The notes under the pieces were generated by a model that saw nothing but the letters and a program-made list of their open reading frames with translations, did not search any database and was not told where the DNA came from. The translations under genes and the position numbers were made by a program. Below, piece by piece: positions 1 through 10,746 of a DNA stretch of 64,000 nucleotides (the first letter of the stretch is position 1; each line of letters opens with the position of its first letter). The stretch is from an uncultured Kiloniellaceae bacterium (GTDB taxonomy: Bacteria; Pseudomonadota; Alphaproteobacteria; Kiloniellales; Kiloniellaceae), in contig CANMQP010000010.1 in the NCBI GenBank assembly GCA_947500035.1, positions 62,001 to 126,000 of the forward strand, read 5' to 3'.

Positions 1-1168
1 TCACATGGTCGGCGTCGTTGAAGCAGCTGCAAAAGTCTTCGAAAAGATCTCGCAGGCGGGTGTAGCGATGGGGTTGAACGACGGCGATCACCTGTGCGTC
101 CGTCGCCTGGCGCGCGGCTTTCAGAACCGCCGAGATTTCGACCGGATGGTGGCCGTAGTCATCGATAATGGTCACGCCGCCCGAAACACCGGTCTTTGTG
201 AAGCGCCGTTTGACTCCGCCGAAGCTAGCAAGGGCCTTTCGGATCGCTTCGTCCGACATGCCCATCTCTTCGGCGACGGCAATGGCGGCCAGGGCGTTCA
301 GAACATTGTGCTCGCCCACCATGGGTAATTTGCAGGCGCTGATGGTGCGGCTTTCCTCGCCGCTGCGGCTGGTGATGACGACATCGAACCGGGTCTCGAC
401 TCCGGCAACGCTCAGCTCGGTTGCACGGACATCTGCCTGTGGCGAGGTGCCGTATGTCACCAAACGACGGTCTTGAATGCGCCCGATCAGAGACTGCACC
501 ACCGGATGGTCGATGCAGACAACAGCGAAGCCGTAGAAAGGAATGTTCTTCACGAAAGTTTCGAAGGCTTCGTGAAGGGCCTCGACCGAGCCGTAGAAAT
601 CCAGATGTTCCGGATCGATGTTGGTCACGACGGCGATCGTGGACGGCAGCTTGGTGAAGGTCCCGTCGCTTTCGTCGGCTTCGACCACCATCCAGTCGCC
701 AGCGCCCAGACGCGCATTGGTGCCGTAGGCGTTGATGATGCCGCCGTTAATCACGGTGGGATCGAAGTCACCCCCGTCGAGCAGGGCGGCGACAAGAGAC
801 GTAGTGGTGGTTTTGCCGTGGGTGCCTCCGACAGCAACTGACCACTTCAGACGCATCAACTCACCGAGCATCTCGGCGCGCCGGACGATGGGGACGAACT
901 TTTCGCGCGCGGCGGCGACTTCCGGGTTTTCCAGCTTGATGGCGGAAGAGACCACCACGACCTTGGCATTCTCGACGTTTTCCGCCCGATGCCCGATCTT
1001 GATGTCGATGCCCATATCGCGCAGGCGCTGGACATTCGCGCTTTCCGCGATGTCGCTGCCTTGAACCTGGTAACCCAGATTATGCAGAATCTCGGCGATG
1101 CCGCTCATGCCGATGCCGCCGATGCCGACGAAGTGAACGATGCCGATGTCGAGAGGCAGGACCTTCAT
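1..1168 (-). CDS. murC: UDP-N-acetylmuramate--L-alanine ligase, partial (C-terminal end beyond window)
   Basis: MurC adds L-alanine to UDP-MurNAc in the cytoplasm, using ATP; it is the first step of the peptidoglycan stem peptide. The reverse-strand translation begins [20 protein letters not shown], the Rossmann-like nucleotide-sugar motif of Mur ligases. The ATP loop [11 protein letters not shown] follows near residue 117, and there is a typical ligase domain after it. About 389 residues are visible and the frame is still open at base 1, so roughly the last 80-90 residues are missing. The start ATG overlaps the murG stop in an ATGA, so translation is probably coupled. It is the last visible gene of the dcw operon. 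Confidence 0.96.
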   Translation of the reverse strand, partial: MKVLPLDIGIVHFVGIGGIGMSGIAEILHNLGYQVQGSDIAESANVQRLRDMGIDIKIGHRAENVENAKVVVVSSAIKLENPEVAAAREKFVPIVRRAEMLGELMRLKWSVAVGGTHGKTTTTSLVAALLDGGDFDPTVINGGIINAYGTNARLGAGDWMVVEADESDGTFTKLPSTIAVVTNIDPEHLDFYGSVEALHEAFETFVKNIPFYGFAVVCIDHPVVQSLIGRIQDRRLVTYGTSPQADVRATELSVAGVETRFDVVITSRSGEESRTISACKLPMVGEHNVLNALAAIAVAEEMGMSDEAIRKALASFGGVKRRFTKTGVSGGVTIIDDYGHHPVEISAVLKAARQATDAQVIAVVQPHRYTRLRDLFEDFCSCFNDADHV

Positions 1169-2364
1169 GCTGTGGCCTCCCTATTGGTATTTTTGCTTTC
1201 AGCCGCGCGTTGCTCCGACTGTATGCTGTTGGTATTGCCGTTCAGGTTCTTGCCGGCTGTACCCTGGAAGGTGCCACAAACCACATCCGCCAGACGGCCC
1301 GCCGCATTGTTCTCGGCGCAAGAGGCGGCGCCCTGAGAGGCTTGTTTGAGAAGGGCAGGCGTAGAGAGCAGGCAACGCAGGCGTTGCGATAGACTCTCCG
1401 CGGTCAGGGTGCCCTGCGGCATCAGCCAGCCGCCGCCAGCGCTGGTCAAAGCCTGGGCATTGGCGGTCTGGTGGTTGTCGGTTGCGTAAGGGTAGGGCAC
1501 CAGGATTGCGGGCCTGCCGGCAGCCGCCAATTCGCACACCGTCGAGGCACCGGAGCGGCAGATGATCAGGTGAGCCGATTTCAGTCGTTCCGGCATATCG
1601 CTGAAGAAGGCGGCCAGGTCGTGCTTCACGCCGCAGTTCTGATATTTCTGCGTAACGCTCTCGATCTCGCCTCCGGGAACCTGCTGCGTCACCTCCAGAC
1701 GCGCGCGCAGACTTTCCGGTAGAAGCGCGACTGCGCCGGGAACTAAATCGTTGAAGACTTTAGCGCCCTGACTGCCGCCGATGACCAGCAGCTGAACCGC
1801 AGCCCTAGCTTCCGGAGACTCGTAGCTCTCGGCGCCGACTGCGGCAATGGCAGCGCGGACAGGGTTTCCGGTGCGCACAACCTTGTCCAGATCGCTATTC
1901 GAGATTGCTTCCACTTTTTCGAAGGAAGTCGCGATTGCGCTGGCGCGCCGTGCCAGCAGACGGTTTGCCCGTCCCAGCACGGCATTCTGTTCGTGCAGGA
2001 TGACCGGCTGACCCAGGTGCGCGGCTGCCAGGACCGTAGGAACGGAGGGATAACCACCGAACCCGACCACTGCGTCGGGCCGCTGCGCTTTCAGGATCTT
2101 GCGCGCCTGCAGATAACCGACTCCAAGCTGGGCGGCGCCCTTGATTTTCCTCAAGATACCACCACCCGCAATGCCGGCCGCGGCAATGCGCAGCGTTTTG
2201 ACATCTGGCAGTTTGTCGCCAAAGCCGCCGCCGCGCTGATCCGTGACCAGAAGCACTTCGATATCGCGGGCAAGAAGCTCCTGCGCCAGGGCCTCGGCCG
2301 GGAAGAGGTGTCCACCTGTGCCGCCGGCGGCAAGGATGACGCGGCGCGGGTTCTGCAACGTCAT
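1165..2364 (-). CDS. murG: MurG, UDP-GlcNAc:undecaprenyl-pyrophosphoryl-MurNAc-pentapeptide transferase
   Basis: MurG transfers GlcNAc to lipid I to make lipid II at the cytoplasmic face of the membrane. The N-terminal glycine-rich loop [10 protein letters not shown] is near residue 14. The C-domain donor-binding segment with [20 protein letters not shown] is near residue 270, and the DNHQTANA motif follows. The protein has 399 residues, about 30-40 more than most MurG proteins; the extra residues form a hydrophilic Asn/Gln/Glu-rich tail after the FQGTAGKN segment. ATGA overlaps link it to ftsW upstream and murC downstream. The extended tail is unusual but the frame is uninterrupted. Confidence 0.97.
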   Translation of the reverse strand: MTLQNPRRVILAAGGTGGHLFPAEALAQELLARDIEVLLVTDQRGGGFGDKLPDVKTLRIAAAGIAGGGILRKIKGAAQLGVGYLQARKILKAQRPDAVVGFGGYPSVPTVLAAAHLGQPVILHEQNAVLGRANRLLARRASAIATSFEKVEAISNSDLDKVVRTGNPVRAAIAAVGAESYESPEARAAVQLLVIGGSQGAKVFNDLVPGAVALLPESLRARLEVTQQVPGGEIESVTQKYQNCGVKHDLAAFFSDMPERLKSAHLIICRSGASTVCELAAAGRPAILVPYPYATDNHQTANAQALTSAGGGWLMPQGTLTAESLSQRLRCLLSTPALLKQASQGAASCAENNAAGRLADVVCGTFQGTAGKNLNGNTNSIQSEQRAAESKNTNREATA

Positions 2365-3485
2365 ATCGCTTCCCCCATGCCAACCCGCCGCCGCGTCAGG
2401 GCAAGAACCATGCCCATCCCCATCGCCAGAGCGAGCAGGGAGGACCCGCCGTAGCTGATGAAGGGCAAGGTCATGCCTTTGGTGGGAATCAGGTGCAGCG
2501 CGGAACCCATGTTGATCAGGGCCTGCAGCCCGAACTGTGCCAGCAGGCCGCTGCAGGCCAGCATGACGAAGAGGCTGCTTTCGCGCAGCATGTGTGTAAA
2601 GCCGCGCAGGACGACGAAGGCAAAAAGGCTGACGATCACCAGACAGGCGATGAGCCCCATTTCTTCGCCTGCGACGGCAAAGATGAAGTCTGAATGGGCA
2701 TCGGGCAAATGGGCTTTCACCGTTCCCTCACCAGGACCGCGTCCGAAGAAGCCGCCATTCATGAAGGCTTCCATGGAGCGGTTGATCTGGTAGCGGTCGC
2801 CGGCCGACGGATCCATGAAGCCGTCGATGCGTGCCGCGACGTGAGGCAGGCTGAAGTATGCGCCGATCAGGGCCGCGACACCCAGCGCGCCAAGTAGCCC
2901 CACCCAGAGTATCGGCAGGCCCGCGAGGAAGAGTTGGATGCCGCCAATGGCGGTGATCAGAACGGTCTGGCCGAGATCGGGCTGAAGGAGCAAAAGCGAG
3001 ACGATGACCAGCCAGATACCAACGGCGATCGGCAGTCCGGGCACACTTGGATCGTTCTTGGACATTGCCAGGAACCAGGCGATGGTGACGGCGAAGAAGG
3101 GCTTCACGAATTCAGACGGCTGCAGCGAGAAGCCGGCAATGTTGAGCCAGCGTGACGCGCCTTTGATTTCGGTGCCGACCAGCAGGGTGAACAGCAACAG
3201 CACCAGGGTGCAGAGCAATCCGATGACCGCACAACGGCGCACGCCGCGCGGGGAAAGCAGTGAAGCCCCGACGACAATCATTAGGGCGAAGGGCAGGAGT
3301 GCCAGTTGACGCTGGGCAAGCTGGAAGGATTCAATGCCGATCCGGTCCGCAGCGGCAGGCGACGCGGCCAGCATCAGTACGCCGCCAAGCGCCATCAGAA
3401 TGACCAGGGCGATCAGAGTCCAGCGATCGACGGTCCACCACCAACGTCCGAGAACAGATGTATCCGTGCGGGCGAAGCTGCTCAT
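2361..3485 (-). CDS. ftsW: FtsW, SEDS-family septal peptidoglycan glycosyltransferase
   Basis: FtsW is the polytopic SEDS glycan polymerase of the divisome and works with the transpeptidase FtsI. The 374-residue product has about ten hydrophobic segments and the family signature near the C-terminus, PTKGMTLPFISYGGSS. A short cytoplasmic N-terminus precedes the first membrane helix at about residue 22. Its position between murD and murG and its ATGA overlaps with both are classical for the dcw cluster. RodA is the other SEDS paralogue, but the genomic context and the PTKGMTLPFISYGG form favour FtsW. Confidence 0.95.
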   Translation of the reverse strand: MSSFARTDTSVLGRWWWTVDRWTLIALVILMALGGVLMLAASPAAADRIGIESFQLAQRQLALLPFALMIVVGASLLSPRGVRRCAVIGLLCTLVLLLFTLLVGTEIKGASRWLNIAGFSLQPSEFVKPFFAVTIAWFLAMSKNDPSVPGLPIAVGIWLVIVSLLLLQPDLGQTVLITAIGGIQLFLAGLPILWVGLLGALGVAALIGAYFSLPHVAARIDGFMDPSAGDRYQINRSMEAFMNGGFFGRGPGEGTVKAHLPDAHSDFIFAVAGEEMGLIACLVIVSLFAFVVLRGFTHMLRESSLFVMLACSGLLAQFGLQALINMGSALHLIPTKGMTLPFISYGGSSLLALAMGMGMVLALTRRRVGMGEAI

Positions 3486-4930
3486 GCGGCATCCCCCCCG
3501 ACCGAATGGCCCGCGGCGCCGTCGTCGTTGGCAGTCAGCGATCCATCGAGCTGTGCGACGGCAGCCTTAAAGGCCGTGCCACGCGCTTCGAAACTCGGGA
3601 ACTGATCGAAAGACGCACAGGCCGGGGAGAGCAGAACGACGGGCGATGAACCTTGTTCTGTACGGGCGGCTTTGGCCGCTGTGGCGGCAGCGCTCACCGC
3701 CTTCGCCAAGGTGCCGCAACGTTTCACGGGGAAACGTCCTTCAAGCACCGAGGCGAAGGCGGCTTCGGCTTCGCCAATCAGGAAAACTTCCGCAATGCGC
3801 GGGGTGAAACGCTCAAGACCATCCAGGCCGCCTTCCTTGGCGCGACCGCCTGCGATCCAGTAAATCAGGTCGTAGCAGGCGAGCGCGCGGGCGGCGGCGT
3901 CCGCATTGGTGGCTTTGGAGTCGTTGACGTAGCGCACGCCGTCAATCTCAGCCACCAGCTCCTGCCGGTGCTCCAGGCCGCCGAAGGTCTTGAGGCCTTC
4001 GACGATTTGCGCGCGGTTCACACCCAGCGTGGCGGCTACGGCATAAGCGGCGGCTGCATTCTGCGCATTGTGCTCGCCGGGCAGGTTCGAAAGGTCGCGA
4101 AGGTCAAGAACCCGCTGTGCGTCACCGTGGGTGTTGTCGATCAGAATGCCCTCTACGACGTAAACACCGCCCTTGACGGCGGAGCTGCCGGAAATGGGAA
4201 CGACGTTCTGTTCATTCGCTTCGGACAGATCCTCGAAGATCCCGCGGCTCGTGTCGTCGTCTGTACCGACGATCGCTGTGCAGGGCCGTGCCTGCCGATG
4301 AAATATCAGTTTCTTCGCCGCGACATAGCCGTCGAAGCCACCGTGCCGGTCCAGATGATCGGGACTGATGTTCATAAGTACGGCAATGTCAAAGGTGATC
4401 GAGCGGGTGATCTCGAGCTGATAGGACGACATTTCCAGGACGTAGATCCCGTCCTGGGTCAGGGCCTCCAGTTCGAGCGCGGGAACACCCAGGTTGCCGC
4501 CGACTGCAACCGGGCGGCCAGCCTGTTTCAAGATGTGTCCGATCAGGGTCGTCGTGGTCGATTTGCCGTTCGTGCCGGTGATGCCGACAAAGCGAACGCC
4601 CCGTTGCGCGCGCGCCAGCAGTTCGATGTCGCTGATGATTTCGCAGCCGCTGTGCCGTGCAAGCTCGACCACCTCATGGGGAGCCGGGAAGCTGTGCGGT
4701 ATGCCGGGGGAGAGGATCAGGCTGACGGGCTGACTCCAGTCGCAGTCATGCAGATCGACGATCGGCAAGCCTTCGGAAGACGCTCGCTTCCGGCTGTCTT
4801 CATTGTCGTCCCAGGCCCAGACCTCGGCTCCACCGGCAGTCAAGGCGCGCGCAGCCGAAAGTCCCGACTTACCGAGACCCAGCACCGCCACCGTCAAACC
4901 ACCAAAGAAACCAAGATCGATCTGCGCCAT
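3482..4930 (-). CDS. murD: UDP-N-acetylmuramoylalanine--D-glutamate ligase
   Basis: MurD adds D-glutamate to UDP-MurNAc-L-Ala in the cytoplasm. The N-terminal nucleotide-sugar domain carries VLGLGKSGLSAARAL. The ATP loop GITGTNGKSTTTTL is near residue 115, and the catalytic segment MNISPDHLDRHGGFDGYVAAK is seen around residue 190. The 482 residues slightly exceed the usual 440-460; the excess is an Ala/Gly/Asp-rich C-terminal tail. The stop overlaps the ftsW start by four bases and mraY ends five bases upstream of the murD start, so all are probably on one transcript. Confidence 0.97.
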   Translation of the reverse strand: MAQIDLGFFGGLTVAVLGLGKSGLSAARALTAGGAEVWAWDDNEDSRKRASSEGLPIVDLHDCDWSQPVSLILSPGIPHSFPAPHEVVELARHSGCEIISDIELLARAQRGVRFVGITGTNGKSTTTTLIGHILKQAGRPVAVGGNLGVPALELEALTQDGIYVLEMSSYQLEITRSITFDIAVLMNISPDHLDRHGGFDGYVAAKKLIFHRQARPCTAIVGTDDDTSRGIFEDLSEANEQNVVPISGSSAVKGGVYVVEGILIDNTHGDAQRVLDLRDLSNLPGEHNAQNAAAAYAVAATLGVNRAQIVEGLKTFGGLEHRQELVAEIDGVRYVNDSKATNADAAARALACYDLIYWIAGGRAKEGGLDGLERFTPRIAEVFLIGEAEAAFASVLEGRFPVKRCGTLAKAVSAAATAAKAARTEQGSSPVVLLSPACASFDQFPSFEARGTAFKAAVAQLDGSLTANDDGAAGHSVGGDAA

Positions 4931-4934
4931 TACC

Positions 4935-6023
4935 TCACCTCAGCTTCAGGGTCGCGAGACCGACGATTGCGAGGATCATGGCAATGATCCAAAAACGGAT
5001 GACGATGGTCGGTTCCGCCCAGCCCTTCTTCTCGAAATGATGGTGCAGAGGCGCCATGCGGAACACACGCTTGCCGGTCAGCTTGAAGGAGGCGACCTGA
5101 ACGATGACCGACACGGTCTCCAGAACGAAGAGGCCGCCGATGATCGCCAGCACCAGCTCGTGCTTGGTCACGACCGCAATGCTGCCGAGCGCGCCACCCA
5201 TGCTCAAAGAACCGGTGTCGCCCATGAAGACCATGGCGGGCGGCGCATTGAACCAGAGGAACCCGAGACTGGCGCCTACCAGAGCAGCGCAGAAGACCGC
5301 GAGTTCGCCGCTGCCTGGCACGAAATGCAGCTGAAGGTATTCCGCAAAGACGGAGTTTCCGACCAGATAGGCGATCAGTGCGAAACAGACGGCTGCGATC
5401 ATCACGGGAACGATCGCCAGGCCGTCCAATCCGTCGGTCAGGTTCACGGCGTTGGACGCGCCCACCATGACCAGGATCGCAAACGGCAAAAAGAACCAGG
5501 TGAGATTGATCAGAAGGCTCTTGAAGAAGGGCACCGCAAGATGGGTCGACATGGTATCGGGGCTGAGCTGCATCACCCAGAAGGTCGCGGCGGCGCCAAT
5601 AATGATCTGCGCGATCAGTTTGACGCGGCCGGGGAGGCCTTTCGTGTTGCGCTGGGTGAGCTTGAGGTAATCGTCGACGAAGCCGATCATGCCAAAACCG
5701 CCGGTGACAAGCAGCACGGACCAGACGTAACCATTGGTCAAATCAGCCCAGAGTAGGGTTGAGACCGTGATCGCGATCAGGATCAGAAAGCCGCCCATGG
5801 TTGGCGTGCCTTTTTTTGTCAGCAGATGACCTTCGGGGCCGTCTTCACGGATGGGCTGGCCTTCGCCCTGCTTGGACTTCAGCCAGGAGATGATCCTTGG
5901 GCCCAGGATGAAGCTGATCACCAGGGCCGTGATCACCGCACCGCCGCTGCGGAATGTGAGATAGCGGAAGAGATTGAAGGCAAAGAAATCGTCGGACAGC
6001 GGGACGAGGAAATTAAAGAGCAT
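4935..6023 (-). CDS. mraY: Phospho-N-acetylmuramoyl-pentapeptide transferase
   Basis: MraY links phospho-MurNAc-pentapeptide to undecaprenyl phosphate and makes lipid I in the inner membrane. About ten membrane helices are visible, with the family motifs GFVDDYLKL and [10 protein letters not shown] and the histidine cluster [14 protein letters not shown] chose the start [13 protein letters not shown], giving 362 residues, because it matches the family's usual N-terminus. A good Shine-Dalgarno GGGAGG sits just upstream at about 6030. An in-frame start at 6068 would add 15 non-family residues. The gene overlaps the end of murF by 11 bases. Confidence 0.95.
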   Translation of the reverse strand: MLFNFLVPLSDDFFAFNLFRYLTFRSGGAVITALVISFILGPRIISWLKSKQGEGQPIREDGPEGHLLTKKGTPTMGGFLILIAITVSTLLWADLTNGYVWSVLLVTGGFGMIGFVDDYLKLTQRNTKGLPGRVKLIAQIIIGAAATFWVMQLSPDTMSTHLAVPFFKSLLINLTWFFLPFAILVMVGASNAVNLTDGLDGLAIVPVMIAAVCFALIAYLVGNSVFAEYLQLHFVPGSGELAVFCAALVGASLGFLWFNAPPAMVFMGDTGSLSMGGALGSIAVVTKHELVLAIIGGLFVLETVSVIVQVASFKLTGKRVFRMAPLHHHFEKKGWAEPTIVIRFWIIAMILAIVGLATLKLR

Positions 6024-7461
6024 CCTGGCCTCCCGTGCTTCCGGCTTCGCTGTTTGAACGGGAAGCACCCAATGCCTTCAATGCTTCGATCACAACCGCC
6101 ATGCGACTGCCCAAAGAACCCTTTACCAGAACGACGTCTCCCTTTGCCGCTGCATCCGATACCAGCGGAGCCACAGCGTTTGAGTCTTCGACATGAACAG
6201 CCTGCATTTTGGCTGGCAGATTTTTATGAAGCGACTGCATGTGGCGGCCACAGGTGAAGACGAGGTCAACCTTTGCATCCATGAGCGGCTGAACGAGATC
6301 GCTGTGAAGTTTGCCGGCTGTCTTTCCCAGTTCGAGCATATCGCCCAGAACCGCGATGCGGCGGCCACCCTTTTCCGGCGTGCTCTGAGCGAGGAGCGAA
6401 ATAGCGGCGCGCACAGATGCCGGATTGGCATTGTAAGCGTCGTCGATCAGCAGGAACTTACCTTTTGGGCCATGGATGCGGTGGCGTTCACCGCGCCCGG
6501 CCAGTGCTGAAAGGTCCGTGAGCGCTGCTGCGGCCTGCTGCACATCCGCGCCGGCGGCATTGACAGCGGTCAAGACTGCGAGCGTGTTCATCGCCCAGTG
6601 CTCGCCGGGCTGGCCGACGTGATAGCTGAACTCCTGCCCGCCGATGAGCGCCGTGACATCGCTGTCCTGCTCACCGGGCGAGAACTCGAGCAGGCGGCTG
6701 TCCGCTTTTTTGTCCCGGCCGAAACTCACGATCGTTTTGACGCCTGTTTCTTTGGCGCGTTTGACCAGATGTTCGTAGAGGGCATTGTCGATGTTCAGGA
6801 TGGCGGTGCCATCGGATTTCAAGGACTCAAAGATTTCCGCCTTCGCGTCGGCGATGGCTTCGAGGGATTCAAAGAACTCAAGATGCGCGGCGGCGATCGT
6901 CGTGATGATGGCCACGTCCGGTTTTACCAGCCGCACCAGCTCCCGGATTTCGCCGGGGTGGTTCATGCCCAGCTCGAAGACGCCGTAGACGGTGTCGCGG
7001 GGCATCCGCGCCAGCGAGAGGGGGACACCCCAGTGATTGTTGAGACTCTTCGCGCTCGCAAAGGTCGCCGCTTGCGGCGCCAGACAGGTGCGCAGCGCTT
7101 CCTTCGTGCCGGTCTTTCCAACACTGCCGGTGACAGCGATGAACTTTGCCGAGCTGCGGTCATGGGCAGCGGCACCGAGACGCCACAGCGCGCCGAGAGT
7201 ATCGTCCACCAGAGACAAAGGGGCGTCATCGTCGAGATTCTCCGGACGGCGATGCACCAGAGCGCCCGCTGCGCCTTTCGCCAAAGCGTCAGCGACAAAA
7301 TCGTGGCCGTCAAAGACCGGTCCCTGCAGTGCGATGAAGAGTTCGCCGGGCGCGATGGTGCGGGTGTTGATGGAAAGACCACTGGCCTGCCAATCGCGGG
7401 TGTTGGTGCCGCCGGTGGCCGAAGCAACTTCGTCCGAGGTCCAGAGTGGCTGAGTGTTCAT
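6013..7461 (-). CDS. murF: UDP-N-acetylmuramoyl-tripeptide--D-alanyl-D-alanine ligase
   Basis: MurF adds D-Ala-D-Ala to complete the UDP-MurNAc-pentapeptide. The 482-residue product has the three Mur ligase domains. The ATP loop reads [13 protein letters not shown]; most MurF proteins have KTTTKE, so the second threonine position is glycine here, but the lysine and first threonine remain. The central segment [13 protein letters not shown] and the C-domain segment [16 protein letters not shown] are characteristic. The start overlaps the murE stop in an ATGA and the 3' end overlaps mraY. Confidence 0.96.
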   Translation of the reverse strand: MNTQPLWTSDEVASATGGTNTRDWQASGLSINTRTIAPGELFIALQGPVFDGHDFVADALAKGAAGALVHRRPENLDDDAPLSLVDDTLGALWRLGAAAHDRSSAKFIAVTGSVGKTGTKEALRTCLAPQAATFASAKSLNNHWGVPLSLARMPRDTVYGVFELGMNHPGEIRELVRLVKPDVAIITTIAAAHLEFFESLEAIADAKAEIFESLKSDGTAILNIDNALYEHLVKRAKETGVKTIVSFGRDKKADSRLLEFSPGEQDSDVTALIGGQEFSYHVGQPGEHWAMNTLAVLTAVNAAGADVQQAAAALTDLSALAGRGERHRIHGPKGKFLLIDDAYNANPASVRAAISLLAQSTPEKGGRRIAVLGDMLELGKTAGKLHSDLVQPLMDAKVDLVFTCGRHMQSLHKNLPAKMQAVHVEDSNAVAPLVSDAAAKGDVVLVKGSLGSRMAVVIEALKALGASRSNSEAGSTGGQDAL

Positions 7462-8954
7462 CCAGCCCCGCTCTCTACGGCAGCCGCCGCGATCGCTTCG
7501 CGGGCAACATCCCGGTCATCGAAAGGATGAACCTCATCGCCGATTTTCTGGCCGCTCTCATGCCCTTTGCCGGCAATCACCAGAAGATCGCCCTCGGTCA
7601 TTTCCCGGACAGCGCTGAAGATCGCCTCGCGGCGGTCGCCGATCTCACGGCCATTAGGTGCCGCCGCCATCATCGCCGCGCGAATGCGTGCGGGATCTTC
7701 GCTGCGCGGGTTGTCGTCCGTGATGATCGCGACATCCGCCAAGCTGGTTGAGACCTCGCCCATCATCGGACGTTTCCCCGGATCGCGGTCACCACCACAG
7801 CCAACCACGACCCATAGCCGCGCCTCGCAATGTGGACGCAGAGCGGTCAGAACGGTCTCAAGTGCGTCCGGTGTGTGCGCATAATCGACATAAACCGCAC
7901 CGCCCGCTGGGCTGTTGCCGACATATTCGACGCGGCCCGGAACACCCGAGAGGGCAGGGACTGCTGCGATAGCGTCTTCAGGTTTAACGCCGCCGGAGAT
8001 TACGAGCCCGAGGGCCGCCAGCAGGTTCCAGGCCTGGAAGGATCCTGCGACCGGGAAGGTGACCTCGTGCGCTTTGCCGTGAATTTCGATCGTCAGGCGC
8101 TGGCCTGCGGCAGTTGGTGTGCGCTCGATCAGCTTGATGTCCTGTCCGTCGTTTCCGAAGGACAGCACACGAAGTCCGCGCTGTTCGCAAATCGCCACAA
8201 GCTTCTCGAACTCCGGGATGTCGGCGTTCAGAACCGCCGTGCCGCCAGGAGCGAGGAGGCTGTCGAAAAGCCGGCATTTGGCCGCGAAGTACTGCGCCAT
8301 GTCGCCGTGGTAATCGAGGTGATCACGGGAAAGATTGGTGAAGGCGGCTGCGGTGACGGCGACGCCGTCCAGACGGGACTGGTCCAGGCCGTGACTCGAG
8401 GCCTCCATGGCCAGGTGATCGAATCCGTCGCGCGCCAGTTCCGCCAGGCAACGCTGTAGTTCAATGGGGTCGGGCGTGGTCAGTGCCGCCGGCGCATTCG
8501 GCCGCTCCGGCTCGACACCAAGGGTTCCGAGACTGGCGGCTTCGTATCCCAGTTGCTGCCAGATCTGGCGTGTGAAGATTGCCACCGAGGTTTTGCCGTT
8601 CGTCCCCGTGACGGCCGCGATCACATGGGGCTGGGTCCCATAAAACCGCGCCGCCATGATGGCAATCGCACGCCGTGGATTGTCATCCGTGACCAGACTG
8701 ATGCTGCCCGCGTCGTCTTCGAGTTCTGTGCCGCTTGCAGCCAGGACCGCAACCGCGCCCTGTTTGACGGCCTGACCGATGAATTCACGACCGTCCACCT
8801 GAAAGCCAGGCAGGGCACCGAAGAGGTACCCTGGTTTTACCTGCCGGCTATCGATTGCCAGGCCCGTGATTTCGACGTCCGCTCCCACCAGGGGCGGTGC
8901 GACCGGGTGCGTGTCTTGCTGAGGCCAATCTCTGGTCAGTTCACTGAGACGCAA
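7458..8954 (-). CDS. murE: UDP-N-acetylmuramoyl-tripeptide synthetase, meso-diaminopimelate type
   Basis: MurE adds the third stem-peptide residue in the cytoplasm. The motif TDDNPRSEDP near the C-terminal domain is the DNPR signature of enzymes that add meso-diaminopimelate, as expected for a Gram-negative. The ATP loop is VTGTNGKTSVAIF. I place the start at the TTG codon 8954-8952, giving (f)MRLSELTRDWPQQ and 498 residues, close to the usual 495. A GGGAGG ribosome site lies 8 bases upstream. The longer open frame to 9038 would lie inside ftsI and adds residues unlike MurE. The gene overlaps the ftsI 3' end by 14 bases. Confidence 0.93.
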   Translation of the reverse strand: MRLSELTRDWPQQDTHPVAPPLVGADVEITGLAIDSRQVKPGYLFGALPGFQVDGREFIGQAVKQGAVAVLAASGTELEDDAGSISLVTDDNPRRAIAIMAARFYGTQPHVIAAVTGTNGKTSVAIFTRQIWQQLGYEAASLGTLGVEPERPNAPAALTTPDPIELQRCLAELARDGFDHLAMEASSHGLDQSRLDGVAVTAAAFTNLSRDHLDYHGDMAQYFAAKCRLFDSLLAPGGTAVLNADIPEFEKLVAICEQRGLRVLSFGNDGQDIKLIERTPTAAGQRLTIEIHGKAHEVTFPVAGSFQAWNLLAALGLVISGGVKPEDAIAAVPALSGVPGRVEYVGNSPAGGAVYVDYAHTPDALETVLTALRPHCEARLWVVVGCGGDRDPGKRPMMGEVSTSLADVAIITDDNPRSEDPARIRAAMMAAAPNGREIGDRREAIFSAVREMTEGDLLVIAGKGHESGQKIGDEVHPFDDRDVAREAIAAAAVESGAG

Positions 8955-10746
8955 GGCTGTGCCCTCCCGCCCGTGCCATGACGTCGACCAGAAGCTGCTC
9001 AATACGATCATCGGCGATGTGGTCTTCGATCGGCTCAATCGAAACCAGTGGCCCCATGCGCTCGACCACCCGCTTGATGACCGGCGCTGCGACCCAGCCG
9101 CCCGTTGCGAAACCGTGGGTTTGCTTTGTGCCTTTGGGCTCGTCGACCATGGCGAAGACCACGTAGCGCGGATTGGTCATCGGAAACGCGCCAAGGAAGG
9201 AAGACATGCGCGAGTTGCGGACGTAGCGTCCATTACGAAGCTTATCGGCGGTGCCTGTCTTACCCCCCACCATGAAGCCCTCGGCATCGGCGTTTCGTCC
9301 TGAGCCGTGCAAAACGACCAAGCGCATCAGGTGGCGCATCTGGCGTGAGGTTTTCTCGCTGATGACGCGGGTGCCCGCTACCGTCTCGTTTGGTGCATGC
9401 TTGACCAGACTCGAGGGTTTGAGTTCGCCACCGTTTACCAACGCACCGGCGGCCCGGACCAGCTGCAGAGGGCTGACCGAGATTCCATGACCGTAGGAGA
9501 TGGTCATGGTGTTGACTTCGCGCCATTTTCTTGGGAAGCGCGGCTGACCGATTTCCGACAACTCAAAGCTCGCCGGACGCATAAGGCCGAGGTTCGAGAG
9601 AAACGCTTTCTGCTTAGAGGTGCCGGCCTCCAATGCCATGTGAACAGAGCCGATGTTGCTGGAATAAATCAGAATTTCGGGAATCGACAACCAGCGTTTC
9701 TTCGGCTTGTAGTCGCGGATGGTGAAGCGCCCAACCCGGATCGGGTCCGTCGTGTCATAACCATCGTTGACGCTTACAATCCCCTCGTCGAGCGCCATGG
9801 CAGTGTTAAAAAGCTTGAACACCGAACCCATTTCGTAGACGCCGAGCGTCGCCCGGTTGAAGCGCGCATCATCGACGGCGCTGCCAGCTTCGTTCGGGTT
9901 GTAGCTCGGCAGCGAGACCATCGAGATGACCTCGCCGTTCTGGACGTCGTAGACCATGCCGGCCGCGCCGATCGCGCTGAATTCCGTCATGGCAGCCGAG
10001 AGTTCTTCGGCCATGATGTGCTGAATCCGAACATCAAGGCTGAGCTGCAGCGGTTCGTCAGTGCTGTTCAGCATATCGTCGAAAGACTGTTCGACGCCGG
10101 CCAAACCCTGGTTGTCAATCGAGGTAAATCCGACGGCGTGCGCCGTCAGTGCGCCGTGCGGATAGAAGCGCCGCTGTTCCCGGCGGAAATTCAGGCCCGG
10201 GATGCCGAGGCTGTTGATCTGTGATTGCTGACGAGGTGTCAGGTGCCGCTGAAGCCAGACGAACTGCTTCCCGGATTTCAGTTTCGCAAGCAATTCCGCC
10301 CGCGACTTACCCGGCAGGATTTTCTGAAGTTCGCGTGCCGCAAACTCGGCGTCAGGCACGAGACGGGCATCTGCGAAAAGCGATGCGGTCGGCAGGCTGG
10401 TAGCGAGAATGACGCCGTTGCGATCAACTATATCGCCACGCACCGCGGTGCCGGGCAGATTTGCCGCTGTTTGGCTGGATGCTGTGCGCGCATTGCCCTG
10501 TAGCAGAGTGAGATCGACAAGCCGAACGCCGATCGCGAAGAATGCCACGGAGATGATCAGTCCTGTCGCGATCAGACGGGTCTTACCGACCTCCAAAGCC
10601 TGCTTTACGGTTCCATCCAGAACTGTATAGGCGGAGTGATCGATATGCCGGTCCAATCCACAGGGATTGCAGGCCGTGCCCGTTTGCCCAGACTCTTGTG
10701 CTGTGTGGCCATCTAGCCGGTCCGACGGATCGACATGAATCGTCAT
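8941..10746 (-). CDS. ftsI: Penicillin-binding protein 3, septal transpeptidase FtsI
   Basis: FtsI is the class B penicillin-binding protein that cross-links septal peptidoglycan in the periplasm. The 601-residue product has an N-terminal cytoplasmic segment of about 55 residues, one membrane anchor at about 57-77, a pedestal domain, and a transpeptidase domain. The three active-site motifs are present: SVFK with nucleophile Ser308, SSN in YSSNIGS, and KTG in GGKTGTADK. The cytoplasmic segment is longer than in E. coli. The gene follows ftsL with an ATGA overlap. Confidence 0.95.
   Translation of the reverse strand: MTIHVDPSDRLDGHTAQESGQTGTACNPCGLDRHIDHSAYTVLDGTVKQALEVGKTRLIATGLIISVAFFAIGVRLVDLTLLQGNARTASSQTAANLPGTAVRGDIVDRNGVILATSLPTASLFADARLVPDAEFAARELQKILPGKSRAELLAKLKSGKQFVWLQRHLTPRQQSQINSLGIPGLNFRREQRRFYPHGALTAHAVGFTSIDNQGLAGVEQSFDDMLNSTDEPLQLSLDVRIQHIMAEELSAAMTEFSAIGAAGMVYDVQNGEVISMVSLPSYNPNEAGSAVDDARFNRATLGVYEMGSVFKLFNTAMALDEGIVSVNDGYDTTDPIRVGRFTIRDYKPKKRWLSIPEILIYSSNIGSVHMALEAGTSKQKAFLSNLGLMRPASFELSEIGQPRFPRKWREVNTMTISYGHGISVSPLQLVRAAGALVNGGELKPSSLVKHAPNETVAGTRVISEKTSRQMRHLMRLVVLHGSGRNADAEGFMVGGKTGTADKLRNGRYVRNSRMSSFLGAFPMTNPRYVVFAMVDEPKGTKQTHGFATGGWVAAPVIKRVVERMGPLVSIEPIEDHIADDRIEQLLVDVMARAGGHSLASQ

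Noticed and set aside
3653-4987. Open frame of 444 residues on the plus strand
   Set aside because: It is antisense to murD, which is strongly supported by motifs and operon context.
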